The notes under the pieces: model-generated | Seen by the model: the letters and a program-made list of their open reading frames with translations, nothing else | Told to the model about the DNA's origin: nothing | The model's database searches: none | In this document: positions 8,060-17,342 of the stretch, piece after piece | Layout of the letters: each line of letters starts with the position of its first letter | Position numbering within the stretch: position 1 is the first letter of the stretch | From: Bdellovibrionaceae bacterium UBA6502 | GTDB lineage: Bacteria; Bdellovibrionota; Bdellovibrionia; Bdellovibrionales; UBA840 | DNA length: 61,847 nt | Assembly: GCA_002436415.1 (NCBI GenBank) | Contig: DJMA01000019.1 | Location: 1-61,847, forward strand | Reading direction: 5' to 3' | Made by a program: the position numbers and the translations under genes

Positions 8060-9610
8060 ATGACGATGAGCACTATTGATTATGGAATTTTAGCTACCTA
8101 TTTGGGCTTTGTGTTATGCCTCGGATTATGGTTTGCTCGCAAAGATGACAACTCTAATGAGGAAGACTATTTCGTCGCTGGTCGCTCTCTAGGTTGGTTC
8201 GCCGTTGGTGCTTCGCTTTTTGCTTCCAACATTTCTTCGGAGCACATTATAGGACTAGCCACCGATGGTTTTAGAACTGGTTTGGCTGTGGGAAATTATG
8301 AATGGGGTGCCTGTGTAATTCTATTAATCTTAGGTGCGATTTTTGTTCCATTTTATCTTGGAGCGAAAATTCAAACCATGCCTGAGTTTCTTGAGAAACG
8401 TTTTGGAAAAGGTGCAAAGTTTTACCTTTCGATTGTCACAATCATTGCAAATATTTTGGTTCGAATTTCGGTGGCTCTTTTTGCGGCTGGCTTAGTTTTA
8501 GAAAATCTCTTTGGTGTAAATATGTGGGTCGGAATTATCGTTCTGGCAATCTTCACTGTGATCTATACAATTTACGGTGGTTTAAAGGCCGTCGTTTATA
8601 CCGATGCTCTACAAGCAGTAATTCTTCTACTCGGAACGGCATTGGTTTCTTATATCGCTCTAGATAAAGTAGGTGGATGGGAAAGTTTAAAACTTGCCGT
8701 TCAAGCTTCAGACTTTGATTTAGTTCGCCCGGCAAGCGATAAGGAAATGCCTTGGGTGGGATTGGTATTAGGAGTACCTATCTTAGGTATTTGGTATTGG
8801 TGTACTGATCAAGTAATTGTGCAAAGAGTTCTTGGAGCAAAATCAATTCATGACGCGAGAATGGGTTGCGTATTTGCCTCTTTGTTAAAAATTCTTCCTG
8901 TATTTTTATTTGTATTACCGGGTTTATGTGCACGAGTTTTGTTTCCTGAAACAGATGCGAAAGACATCTACCCTGTTATGTTTAACAACTTAATGCCCAT
9001 TGGAGTGAAAGGCATTGTGGCTGCGGCTTTGATTGCAGCCCTAATGAGTAGCATTGACTCTACTTTAAACTCTACCGGCGCCTTGGTTTCCTTGGATATT
9101 TACAAGCACTTCAAACCAAACGCCAGCAATGAACAATTGATTCGCGTTGGAAGAATTGTAACTCTTGTGGTTTGTGCCTTCGGAGTAGCCTGGGTGAAAG
9201 TTGTGATGAATGCAGAGAGTTTATTTCAATACCTGCAGCAAGTAAACGCGGCCATTGCTCCACCAATTGCTATGACCTTCTTAGTTGGCGTGTTCTGGAA
9301 AAGAGCGAATCATGCTGGAGCTCTTAGCTGCTTAATTGGTGGCTTGATTGTTGGGATACTTTTCTTAACTTTCCCGCCAGCCTCTTTCCTAGTTTCGGCA
9401 GGTATCAACTTTGCAATTTCAGGATTTATATTGGTGCTTGTATCCTTAATGACAAGTGCTCCTTCTGAAGAGCAAACCAATGGTTTGGTTTGGTCCCAAG
9501 TTTCTGGAATCGTAGAAGCAGAAACTACTTCTGGACAAAGAACTGCCTTTCGAGTGATGGCATGCTCTATATTGGTTTTAATGAGTGTTCTTTGGTATAG
9601 CTTTAGCTAA
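8060..9610 (+). CDS. sodium:solute symporter (SSS family, SGLT-like sugar transporter)
   Basis: 516-aa inner-membrane transporter with about 14 hydrophobic segments. SSS landmarks include YFVAGRSLGWFAVGASLFASNISSEHIIGLA near the N-terminus, TIYGGLKAVVYTDALQ (the family signature G-G-L-x-A-V-x-x-T-D), YWCTDQVIVQRVLGAKS (typical of SGLT-type sugar carriers), and AALMSSIDSTLNSTGAL. It probably imports glucose or a related sugar with sodium. It diverges from the glucoamylase-kinase operon over about 90 bases, so shared control is likely. A bidirectional terminator follows. Confidence 0.9.
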   Translation: MTMSTIDYGILATYLGFVLCLGLWFARKDDNSNEEDYFVAGRSLGWFAVGASLFASNISSEHIIGLATDGFRTGLAVGNYEWGACVILLILGAIFVPFYLGAKIQTMPEFLEKRFGKGAKFYLSIVTIIANILVRISVALFAAGLVLENLFGVNMWVGIIVLAIFTVIYTIYGGLKAVVYTDALQAVILLLGTALVSYIALDKVGGWESLKLAVQASDFDLVRPASDKEMPWVGLVLGVPILGIWYWCTDQVIVQRVLGAKSIHDARMGCVFASLLKILPVFLFVLPGLCARVLFPETDAKDIYPVMFNNLMPIGVKGIVAAALIAALMSSIDSTLNSTGALVSLDIYKHFKPNASNEQLIRVGRIVTLVVCAFGVAWVKVVMNAESLFQYLQQVNAAIAPPIAMTFLVGVFWKRANHAGALSCLIGGLIVGILFLTFPPASFLVSAGINFAISGFILVLVSLMTSAPSEEQTNGLVWSQVSGIVEAETTSGQRTAFRVMACSILVLMSVLWYSFS

Positions 9611-9621
9611 AGTGCATTCAC

Positions 9622-9656
9622 AAAAAAAGGCTCATCAGATTTGATGGGCCTTTTTT
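9622..9656. terminator. bidirectional terminator between symporter and chemoreceptor genes
   Basis: AAAAAAAGGCTCATCA pairs with TGATGGGCCTTTTTT around GATT, with A-run and T-run on either side, so it works for both convergent genes. Confidence 0.8.
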
Positions 9657-9681
9657 GTATTTAAGCTTCTTGGTTCTCTTC

Positions 9682-11100
9682 CTAAGCTGATTTTTTCTTT
9701 GAGCTTTTCTTATGAGTCGGCTCAAAGTTTCCTTTAATCACAGTGCTCACTTGAGACTCTACTTTTTTTAAGTTTGAACTTTGACGTTCAATATCGCTAG
9801 CCAGCTCAGAAATTTCTTTTGTGGTTGCCGCCTGCACAAGAGCTGTTTCCCCTAGATTTGCAATTACACTGACAGTTTGTTGGATTCCGGCAGTTTGCTC
9901 CATGGTAGCATCTGATATTTCATCAATTTTTTGATTCACTCGATCCATAGAGACATCGATGTTTCTAAAAACCTCTAGGGTTTCATCACTCACATCTTTT
10001 CCTCTACGAATTTGCGATTCAGTTTTTTTAACCAAGTCTTCCACCTGCTGACGACTACTATTTAATAAATTAGTGATCTCCATTGCAGAACCTCCAGAAA
10101 GAGTGGCTAAGCTACCAATCTCTTCGGCCACAACAGAGAATCCTCTACCGTGTTGCCCTGCCCTTGCAGCTTCGATGCTCGCATTGAATGACAGAAGTTG
10201 GGTTTTAAAAACAATGTCATTAATTACATTGGTTTTTGCTGAAATGTCTTCAAAGATCGTCTCTAAATTTTCAAGTTCACGACTAACTTCGTTCAAAGCT
10301 TCCATTTCACTAACTAATGCTTCAACGGTCTTTAATCCATTGGTTGTTAAATTTTTAACTCCTTGTGACTCTTGCTTTCCCTCACCAGCACTTACCTCTG
10401 TACGTTTTAACATTGAGGAAAACTCCTCCATTGCAGCAGAAGTTTGCTGGGAAATACTACTAAGCCTTTGTGCCGAGTCATCTACCTTTGCACTTACTTG
10501 GGTTAAAACTCCAGAGGCGCGACCGGCATCACTTACAGCTAATTCTAAGCCGGGAACAAGTCGTAAAAGTCGTTTGGTATTTTTTGACATCAAAAAGCCC
10601 AAGGCAATTCCCACAACTAATAAACCGATTAGGCCCATTATGATAACTTCTGATGTTATCTCTTTAAGTTTGTTATTCGACCAGTTTGAATTGTAACCAA
10701 TTTCTACGAAGCCAAGTATATTGCCCTCGGCATCCACCACTTCTTTTTTAATAAATTTCGTATTTAGAAGCTCTTCTTTTGGATTGGTAAGGTCAGAAAT
10801 AGGAGCACCTTCTGGATCGTAAAAAGCAAGAAAATCAAAGTGTTCATTTTTCTCTAACTCTTTCACGAATTTATTCAATGCCGTAATGTCGTAATTTGTA
10901 ATATAAGAACCTGAAGAAGTTCTTAAAAACTGAACAAAGGCCTCTGCTTTCGCTGTTCCTATACTAGACAAGTTCTTATTAACAGAACTAATCACCGAAA
11001 CACTGGACACTAAAATTAGGGCTAAAAACATTCCCAAGCTGATCACCAATAGACGAACAGACAATGAAAAACGACTTAAACCACTCAATACAAACTTCAT
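9682..11100 (-). CDS. methyl-accepting chemotaxis protein
   Basis: About 472-aa transmembrane chemoreceptor. TM1 is near residues 14-40, a periplasmic sensor domain of roughly 120 residues follows, TM2 is VIIMGLIGLLVVGIALGFLM, and the rest is a cytoplasmic coiled coil with the hairpin tip (SFNASIEAARAGQHGRGFSVVAEEIGSLA). ATG 11100 is chosen because GAGG lies seven bases upstream; ATG 11127 would overlap the previous gene by eight bases. No HAMP domain is evident. The C-terminus is Lys/Ser-rich and lacks a CheR-docking pentapeptide. It is cotranscribed with a type-1 periplasmic binding protein, a probable ligand-presenting partner. Confidence 0.88.
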   Translation of the reverse strand: MKFVLSGLSRFSLSVRLLVISLGMFLALILVSSVSVISSVNKNLSSIGTAKAEAFVQFLRTSSGSYITNYDITALNKFVKELEKNEHFDFLAFYDPEGAPISDLTNPKEELLNTKFIKKEVVDAEGNILGFVEIGYNSNWSNNKLKEITSEVIIMGLIGLLVVGIALGFLMSKNTKRLLRLVPGLELAVSDAGRASGVLTQVSAKVDDSAQRLSSISQQTSAAMEEFSSMLKRTEVSAGEGKQESQGVKNLTTNGLKTVEALVSEMEALNEVSRELENLETIFEDISAKTNVINDIVFKTQLLSFNASIEAARAGQHGRGFSVVAEEIGSLATLSGGSAMEITNLLNSSRQQVEDLVKKTESQIRRGKDVSDETLEVFRNIDVSMDRVNQKIDEISDATMEQTAGIQQTVSVIANLGETALVQAATTKEISELASDIERQSSNLKKVESQVSTVIKGNFEPTHKKSSKKKSA

Positions 11101-11119
11101 AGAGAGACCTCTTTTTTTA

Positions 11120-12250
11120 TTAGTCATTCAATTTATTTACAGGAACCGCTTTGCTTCCTTTAATTTTTGTTAAAAATACTTTCTTTAAACCAGAGTGATT
11201 TTTAGCACTCCAGCTAATGCTCTCACTACCCACTTTAAATTTCTGTGAGTTTAGAGCTTTTCTTAAACTGTCTCGACTTAAATCTTTACCAGCCGCTTGC
11301 AATGCTTGGGTGAAGAATTTCATACCAAGGTAACCTTCTAGTGAATTGTAGGTTGGTTCCTTACCCGCCTTTTTAATGGCTTCGTGGTATTCTTTGATCA
11401 CAGCGATCTCGTTACTTTCTGGAGAGGGAATTGCCTGGCTAATAAAGCTTCCTTCCCCTGCTTCTCCCAATTCTTCGATCAAGTTTTTTGTTCCCACGAA
11501 AGAGATGTTAGCGAAGTGAGGTGAAAAGGATTTAGCCTTTGCTTTTTTAATAAATGCGGCACAAGGTTTATAGGCTCCAACCATAATGATAGCGTCAGGC
11601 TTTGCTTTCATCAGAGCCTCTAGTCCAGCATCCACATCTAGAGTGTTTCTCGTATACCTTCCCTCACCAGCCAGTTTTAAGCCTTTTTTTCTAAGCGCTC
11701 TTACTACACCTGATTTTCCAGCATCGCCATAGCCATCATCCTGAACGAAGACACCTATCTTTTTTGCTCCAAGATCAGAGATCATGGCATTCACAAGAGC
11801 TTCCGTTTCATCAAAGTAACTTGCTCGGATGTTAAAAACATTTGGATTTACAGGATTTCTCAAAAACTCTGCTCCTGTAAGAGGAGCAATGTATGGAACT
11901 TTGTTTTTACCAATTAAAGGAAGAATTGCTTTGCTTGTTGGAGTACCTACATAGCCTACCAAAGCTAAAACTTTATCTTGTTCGATCAATTTCTTTGTGT
12001 TCTCTCTAGTTTTTTTAGGCTCATAAGCATCATCATAAACAACTAACTTAACTTTTCTGCCATTCACTCCACCCTTTGCATTTAGCTCGTCTAAAAAAAC
12101 ATTTGCTCCTTCTAAAACTCCCAAACCAAGTGCAGCTGCTGGACCGCTTTGAGCATTGGAAACGCCAAGTTTAATTTCCGTGTCACTGACTCCCTGGGCA
12201 AATGTAGTTGATAACCAAAACGAACAAATCACAAACAAGAGTTTTTGCAT
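11120..12250 (-). CDS. periplasmic Leu/Ile/Val-type substrate-binding protein (ABC or receptor partner)
   Basis: 376-aa exported type-1 periplasmic binding protein (signal MQKLLFVICSFWLSTTFA). LivJ/K features are clear: IKLGVSNAQSGPAAALGLGVLEGANVFLDELNAKGGVNGRKVKLVVYDDAYEPKKT, then ALVGYVGTPTSKAILPL, then VFVQDDGYGDAGKSGV. A strong AAGGAGGGG site precedes ATG. No ABC permease or ATPase gene is nearby; the next gene is a chemoreceptor. I infer that it binds an amino acid or similar small molecule for chemotaxis rather than, or as well as, for transport. Ligand unknown. Confidence 0.85.
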   Translation of the reverse strand: MQKLLFVICSFWLSTTFAQGVSDTEIKLGVSNAQSGPAAALGLGVLEGANVFLDELNAKGGVNGRKVKLVVYDDAYEPKKTRENTKKLIEQDKVLALVGYVGTPTSKAILPLIGKNKVPYIAPLTGAEFLRNPVNPNVFNIRASYFDETEALVNAMISDLGAKKIGVFVQDDGYGDAGKSGVVRALRKKGLKLAGEGRYTRNTLDVDAGLEALMKAKPDAIIMVGAYKPCAAFIKKAKAKSFSPHFANISFVGTKNLIEELGEAGEGSFISQAIPSPESNEIAVIKEYHEAIKKAGKEPTYNSLEGYLGMKFFTQALQAAGKDLSRDSLRKALNSQKFKVGSESISWSAKNHSGLKKVFLTKIKGSKAVPVNKLND

Positions 12251-12601
12251 ATCCCCTCCTTCAATTGGGCACTTACATATCGGGCTGATTGACCAATTAC
12301 CTAAGAGATCTCAGTGACTTATCATAGGCTAAGAGGAAAACTCGACCACAAACAAATATTATGTTACAGGGTCGCTACGAACAGGCTTGCTCAGGGGATT
12401 TTGCAGGACCTAATTGTTAGGAGATTAATTTACCTCTCTATATTTGCCTTTGTTTAAAAAAAGCAATATTCATTGGAATTAGACTTTTTTCTCGACTTAG
12501 CTCATATTTTTGGCGCAATCAAATAAGCTAAGTGCTAGCCCCTATCTTGAAACTTGAACAAAACTATTTTCGAAGTTAAGTTTTCTTTTTGGGAGTAAAG
12601 C
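12251..12601. other. divergent promoter region
   Basis: Lies between the binding-protein gene (minus) and the DUF2797 gene (plus). No small ORF, hairpin or tRNA recognised. It must hold both promoters, but I cannot place them with confidence. Confidence 0.35.
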
Positions 12602-13396
12602 ATGCAATTTCACGTAAAAAAAATGAAGACTCAGTATTCCTCACCGATTCAATATCAACTGGTAAATGAAGAGGAAAAGGTAGAGATAAACATTAACGAA
12701 TATCTCGGAAAGAAACTAAGTTTCAAATACTTAGGCAGCATTCATTGTGTGAATTGCGGACGAGAAACCAAAAAAAGTTTCCAAAATGGTTACTGCTACC
12801 CTTGTTTTCAAACTCTAGCAGAAACCGATATGTGTATCATGAAACCTGAACTTTGCCATTTTGACAAAGGCACCTGCCGTGATGAAGAATTTGGTAAAAA
12901 ACATTGTTTCATTCCGCATGTGGTTTATCTATCAGATACCAGCAGTATAAAAGTTGGAATCACTAGAGAGTTTCAAAAAGTAACTCGCTGGATTGACCAA
13001 GGAGCAAATCAAGCGGTTGCTGTTTGGCGAGTTCAATCTAGAAAGGATGCTGGGACTGTTGAGGTGTTTTTGAAAGACTACCTAGGAGATAAAACCAATT
13101 GGCGAAATATGTTAAAAGGTCTAAGTGCTGATGAGGATTTAGATTTTAAGAGAGATGAAATTTTAGAAATCCTTGAGGATGCAGATTTACCTGGTGAAAT
13201 GCTTGATGAAGAAGAAGTATTAGACATTGAGTATCCTGTCTTACAATACCCAGAAAAAATTAAAAGTCTAAACTTAGAAAAAGAAGCCCTTGTTGAGGGA
13301 ACTCTCGAAGGAATCAAAGGCCAGTACCTTATCTTCGACAATGGAGTTATAAATATGCGCAAGTATGCTGGTTACTTAATAGATTGGATCAGCTAA
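12602..13396 (+). CDS. DUF2797 family protein with cysteine cluster
   Basis: 264-aa cytoplasmic protein resembling DUF2797, a family of unknown function. A likely metal site is formed by CVNCGRETKKSFQNGYCYPCF (residues 41-61) and a second group, CHFDKGTCRDEEFGKKHC. The family block VVYLSDTSSIKVGITR (a strand-turn-strand like a GIY-YIG core) and WIDQGANQAVAVWRV follow. The C-terminal third is acidic and then a small beta region. GGGAG lies before ATG. Single gene, convergent with the histidine kinase operon. Confidence 0.75.
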   Translation: MQFHVKKMKTQYSSPIQYQLVNEEEKVEININEYLGKKLSFKYLGSIHCVNCGRETKKSFQNGYCYPCFQTLAETDMCIMKPELCHFDKGTCRDEEFGKKHCFIPHVVYLSDTSSIKVGITREFQKVTRWIDQGANQAVAVWRVQSRKDAGTVEVFLKDYLGDKTNWRNMLKGLSADEDLDFKRDEILEILEDADLPGEMLDEEEVLDIEYPVLQYPEKIKSLNLEKEALVEGTLEGIKGQYLIFDNGVINMRKYAGYLIDWIS

Positions 13397-13447
13397 AAAA
13401 CTAAAATTAAATGTTTCTAACTTTAATCTAAGGTGGATTTACATAGC

Positions 13448-14707
13448 TTAAATATCATTCGAAACCTGAGAAACTTGGCTCTGGAAACTTTCTTTTTCTG
13501 AAACCTTTAAAAGCTCCAGTACAATAGAAGTTCCTTCAGGCCCGGTGCTTTCGATATATATTTTCCCACCAAATTCACGAAGTATTTTTCGTGCATGAGA
13601 TAAGCCCATGCCAGAACCATTCTTCTTGCCATAGCTAAAATCATCCTCGAAAATCTGAGGTAATACATCTTGTGGAATCCCCTGTCCGTTATCTCTGATG
13701 AAAATACGATTTTTATTAGGAAACTCTTTAATCGTAATGGAAACTCTAATTTCACCTGCACAGGCCTCAATGGAATTATTGAGGACGTTAGAAATTACCC
13801 TCTTGAATGACTTTTCTGAAATAAAACTATGACCATTGCCAGTTTGTACTTCGAAATCAATTTTTAGATTCACATCTTTTGAGAAACTTAATTTTTTTTC
13901 TTCGATCAACTGCTCTACGGCATCCTGAATATTTGTGGTATCTGTCTCTACCAAAGAATCTGACAGACGTAAACTTGACATATCGGCACAAACATCAACC
14001 AGTCTTTGAATTGCACTTCTTGTAATTGCAATTTTCTCCGAATTTAGATTATCTAATTCTTTAGAAATAAACTTCAAAGCAGCTAAAGGAGACATGATAT
14101 CATGAGATACTTGCCGAATTACATTATTCTTCTCTAACTTTCTTCTAAGTAAATTCTTTTCAATTAAATCTTTATGAATATCCTCAAATTCCTTTAAATG
14201 GAAGGAGTCCATTTCTGTTAACTTTGTTAATTTTTGTAGGTCCTCATTGATAATTGCTGAAAAGTTTAAAGTAAATCTACTCATAAACCAAATGATAGAC
14301 ATGGCAAGGAGACTAATTAACACATATTTCGGAAGGTGAATAAAATGGTTACTGGAACTTATACCCACATAGTACCTATCGCCGGTCAGTTGAATTTCTT
14401 TTTCAATGTATTCAATGTTTTCACAAAGATTTGCGCTTATACTTACACCCTGATATTTTAAACAAATTTCTTCATGCTCGTAAGCAGAATCAATGGCTTG
14501 TAGGAAATTTTTAAGACCGATCAAGTCTTTTTTAACAAGGAGGTTCTCAATACCAGAATGAACAATCTTTTCAATTTCATCCTTTTTTACAAGGTTTGAA
14601 TGGTAAGAGATTAGAAAATTCAATCCAATAAAAATTGGTAGACCAATGATGAAGGCCCATTTAAAATAATTTAAAAACTTAAACTTTAAATAGTCTTTTA
14701 ACCTCAT
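13448..14707 (-). CDS. membrane sensor histidine kinase, last gene of the MNIO-peptide operon
   Basis: 419-aa sensor kinase. TM1 is about residues 16-34, a periplasmic region of about 90 residues follows, and TM2 is 126-146. HisKA contains VSHDIMSPLAAL (phospho-acceptor His202). HATPase boxes are intact: N-box ISNVLNNSIEAC, G1 RDNGQGIP, then GSGMGLSHARKIL. Its ATG overlaps the solute-binding-protein stop (ATGA, 14704-14707), so the two are translationally coupled and probably act together. No response regulator gene is adjacent, so output must go through a distant regulator. I infer that it senses the ligand of the neighbouring binding protein. Confidence 0.88.
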   Translation of the reverse strand: MRLKDYLKFKFLNYFKWAFIIGLPIFIGLNFLISYHSNLVKKDEIEKIVHSGIENLLVKKDLIGLKNFLQAIDSAYEHEEICLKYQGVSISANLCENIEYIEKEIQLTGDRYYVGISSSNHFIHLPKYVLISLLAMSIIWFMSRFTLNFSAIINEDLQKLTKLTEMDSFHLKEFEDIHKDLIEKNLLRRKLEKNNVIRQVSHDIMSPLAALKFISKELDNLNSEKIAITRSAIQRLVDVCADMSSLRLSDSLVETDTTNIQDAVEQLIEEKKLSFSKDVNLKIDFEVQTGNGHSFISEKSFKRVISNVLNNSIEACAGEIRVSITIKEFPNKNRIFIRDNGQGIPQDVLPQIFEDDFSYGKKNGSGMGLSHARKILREFGGKIYIESTGPEGTSIVLELLKVSEKESFQSQVSQVSNDI

Positions 14708-16125
14708 CTCAATACATCCGATACTTTCATTTGAAATAAACCAGCCGGATGAATCGCTTTACTTTTCCCATCTGGATAAACAATCCACCACATCATGTCG
14801 GCCAGGGGCGATACATAACCTTGGTATAGTAAATGTTTTTCAATTTTCGCAGCGATCTCCAAATTCCTAATATTTTTTTTACGAGATTGTTCTACTTCCT
14901 CTATGTAATTCTGCAAAACCGGATCCTTCCAGTCGAAATAACACATTCCTCCCAGTCCACAATCAAAAATCCCATAAATATTGTGAAAGTATATGAAATT
15001 AGGAGTAAACCATATGAAGGAAAAGTCCGATTGCTTGAAGATATCAAAAAATTTAGTTGTCTTGGAGTAATTAAAACTAACAGGACAAGGAATCATTTCC
15101 TCAACAAAACTCCGTAAAAAGTCATGATTTGGAATGCTTGAATCTAACTGAACCTTAAGCTTTTCATTAGGACAAACAAGTGTACCTTCATTCAAAGATA
15201 TTTCACTTTTGCTCATTTCAAGCCCCATCCAACGTGGAGCTAAGGTTATAGATTGATTTAATTTTAAATTTTCAGAAACCCTTTCTGCGTTTGTATAAAA
15301 CTTGGCAATGATGTTTTTTCTAAAATTCGAACTAAGATTTTTAGACTTTGGATTTGCATAGAAACTTAAAACAGTTAAGGAAGGAAAAATTCCTTCCGCA
15401 GGGTTATCTGCCGTTACCCGAATTATATCTTCAGATCTTGAAACACCTTCTTCTTGCACCAAAATATCAGATTCGTAAAACGGGCTCGCTAATACTATTC
15501 CCTTGGAGAAACAGCTTTTCACCTGCCATTTCCCCGTAGGGTATGGGAATATACAATCATCAATTTTCGAATAAAACTCTTTATCCTTTTTAGTAATTAT
15601 GAACCATGGGCTTGAAAGCTGGTCAATGTAGGTAGAATCCGAAGAAGATAAATGAATGTCAAAATGGTATGAGTCCTTCACGACCAATCCCTCTATACTT
15701 TGACAGGAACTGTCGCCTAAACAATCTTTTGCACCTTTAATGTTCTTAAACATTCCACCTAGAGCTGGAACCTGGGTTAGGTACCTTAAAATTGATTCTT
15801 CAACATCAAAGGCATCAATAGCTTCACCTGCAGCGCTCTTAAAACTTTTATCAAGACTAAAATTATAAACACGGTAGTCAATGTCATGTTTGAAACTTTT
15901 TACTAGTTCACCTTTAATTTTTAAGTTTTCGTCCACATAGAAAAGTTTTGCGGAGGTGTCCCTCAATAGCATTATTGCTGAATAGGTAAGCTTACTAGAC
16001 AAGCGAAAGTCTTTATTCAAAGAAGGTAGATTTAGATGTACCATATCCTTTTCAGAATTTTTCTTAAGAAAAATGAAGGATAAAGTAAGGACCAAGCTTA
16101 TAATAGGGTAAGTTAAATACTTCAT
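14704..16125 (-). CDS. membrane-anchored OppA-like (SBP family 5) extracytoplasmic binding protein
   Basis: About 473-aa protein with an N-terminal hydrophobic signal-anchor (MKYLTYPIISLVLTLSFIFL) and a large extracytoplasmic domain. The segment LVKSFKHDIDYRVYNFSLDK, then AIDAFDVEESILRYL, fits the start of peptide/nickel-binding SBP_bac_5 domains, where a candidate ligand-binding protein reads out features of a substrate and helices line up before the cleft. Similarity is weak, so the family is a cautious call. ATG 16125 overlaps the transporter stop (ATGA); ATG 16140 is a five-codon longer alternative. It is coupled to a histidine kinase, not to ABC subunits, which suggests peptide sensing. 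Confidence 0.6.
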   Translation of the reverse strand: MKYLTYPIISLVLTLSFIFLKKNSEKDMVHLNLPSLNKDFRLSSKLTYSAIMLLRDTSAKLFYVDENLKIKGELVKSFKHDIDYRVYNFSLDKSFKSAAGEAIDAFDVEESILRYLTQVPALGGMFKNIKGAKDCLGDSSCQSIEGLVVKDSYHFDIHLSSSDSTYIDQLSSPWFIITKKDKEFYSKIDDCIFPYPTGKWQVKSCFSKGIVLASPFYESDILVQEEGVSRSEDIIRVTADNPAEGIFPSLTVLSFYANPKSKNLSSNFRKNIIAKFYTNAERVSENLKLNQSITLAPRWMGLEMSKSEISLNEGTLVCPNEKLKVQLDSSIPNHDFLRSFVEEMIPCPVSFNYSKTTKFFDIFKQSDFSFIWFTPNFIYFHNIYGIFDCGLGGMCYFDWKDPVLQNYIEEVEQSRKKNIRNLEIAAKIEKHLLYQGYVSPLADMMWWIVYPDGKSKAIHPAGLFQMKVSDVLR

Positions 16126-17327
16126 CTTGTAAATTTCCATTTTTTTTCTTCAATAAAAGACAGGCCTAAAAAAACAATTGGGATAAGGATACTAAACGGA
16201 ATTAAATATTCCATATAGTCTGTATGGCTATAGATATAAAGTGCGAGAACACAGCTGGCGAGCTGATACAATGACAATCTTTTTAGTACCCTTGAATTAA
16301 AAAAAATCAATTTATTTTGATTGGTAATTTCATTCCTAACTCCGGTGTCGGTAGGCCAATACACTCCATAAACAAAGCCTTGAAATAAAATGCTGGTGCT
16401 GAATAATAGCTTTGAAGGAAATATTAAAAATAAAATGTTGGATAAGATTGCTAAAACAGGTGGAGCGATTAGTAAAAATTTTTGAGGAATGGATTCAAAA
16501 AGCTTATAAAAATAACTCCCAGCAAGAATTCCAGGTAAACGTAAAATTGCTATTAACAGGATGCCCATTGAGACTTCAAAGACTTTTAAGTCCTTCGCTA
16601 TCAAACTGATATAATTCCATGCCAATGCATTGGTACAAAATAAAATCGGTGCCGTATAAAATATAATTCTTAGCCTACTATCAGAAGATAGAGTTTTCTC
16701 TATATTATGCTCTTGAGGTTCGATGTTTACTTTCTTCTCCACTTTAGTGGAGGGAACTACATCTCGGCCAAAAAACAGAATCACAAAACCAATCAATAAA
16801 AATGTAATAGCATCGATCAACAAGCCAGTCCGCCAGGAACTCTTAAATACCAAATAGGAAGCGAAAATTGTTCCAGCCAATCCAGCTAAGATATTAATCG
16901 AAGTGGAATAACCCAATAGTTTATTATAGGAAGACTCTTCTTCAAAATATCGATAAATCGAAACAAAATAAAACAATCTAGGCAAACCTTCTTTCGCAAA
17001 TGCATAAAAGAAAACAAAAACGCCGGACAAAATAATTGTTGCCAGCTTTGAATCAAAATAAAAAGTTAGACTTGCCGTTATTAACTCAACAATAGCAATT
17101 CCAATCATTAATTTTCCGTAATCTTTTCTCGCTACAGCAACTCTTTTAGAAATAATTTTTGCAAGAAAACTACTTAAGAACATAGCGATCCCTGGTATTA
17201 ACCACAATAAAACCGCTGGTCTGATATCGTTAAATTCCATACCAAGACCAGCCGGAAAGGCAAACAACAAGAGGGCATCACCCACTCCAGATACAAACTG
17301 GCTAAATAGAAAAGCAATAACCCTCAT
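16122..17327 (-). CDS. MFS transporter, candidate peptide exporter
   Basis: 401-aa integral membrane protein with about 12 hydrophobic segments, fitting the major facilitator superfamily. Notable parts are the N-terminal VIAFLFSQFVSGVGDALLLFAFPAGL, a central cytoplasmic loop (GRDVVPSTKVEKKVNIEPQEHN), and a second half beginning IIFYTAPILFCTNALAWNYI. The initial segment resembles drug/siderophore exporters of the MFS. AAGGAA precedes ATG. It starts 15 bases after the stop of a 24-codon peptide gene and lies downstream of the MNIO-like enzyme, so export of the modified peptide is the natural inference. Confidence 0.75.
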   Translation of the reverse strand: MRVIAFLFSQFVSGVGDALLLFAFPAGLGMEFNDIRPAVLLWLIPGIAMFLSSFLAKIISKRVAVARKDYGKLMIGIAIVELITASLTFYFDSKLATIILSGVFVFFYAFAKEGLPRLFYFVSIYRYFEEESSYNKLLGYSTSINILAGLAGTIFASYLVFKSSWRTGLLIDAITFLLIGFVILFFGRDVVPSTKVEKKVNIEPQEHNIEKTLSSDSRLRIIFYTAPILFCTNALAWNYISLIAKDLKVFEVSMGILLIAILRLPGILAGSYFYKLFESIPQKFLLIAPPVLAILSNILFLIFPSKLLFSTSILFQGFVYGVYWPTDTGVRNEITNQNKLIFFNSRVLKRLSLYQLASCVLALYIYSHTDYMEYLIPFSILIPIVFLGLSFIEEKKWKFTR

Positions 17328-17342
17328 AGAATTCCTTTTTTT

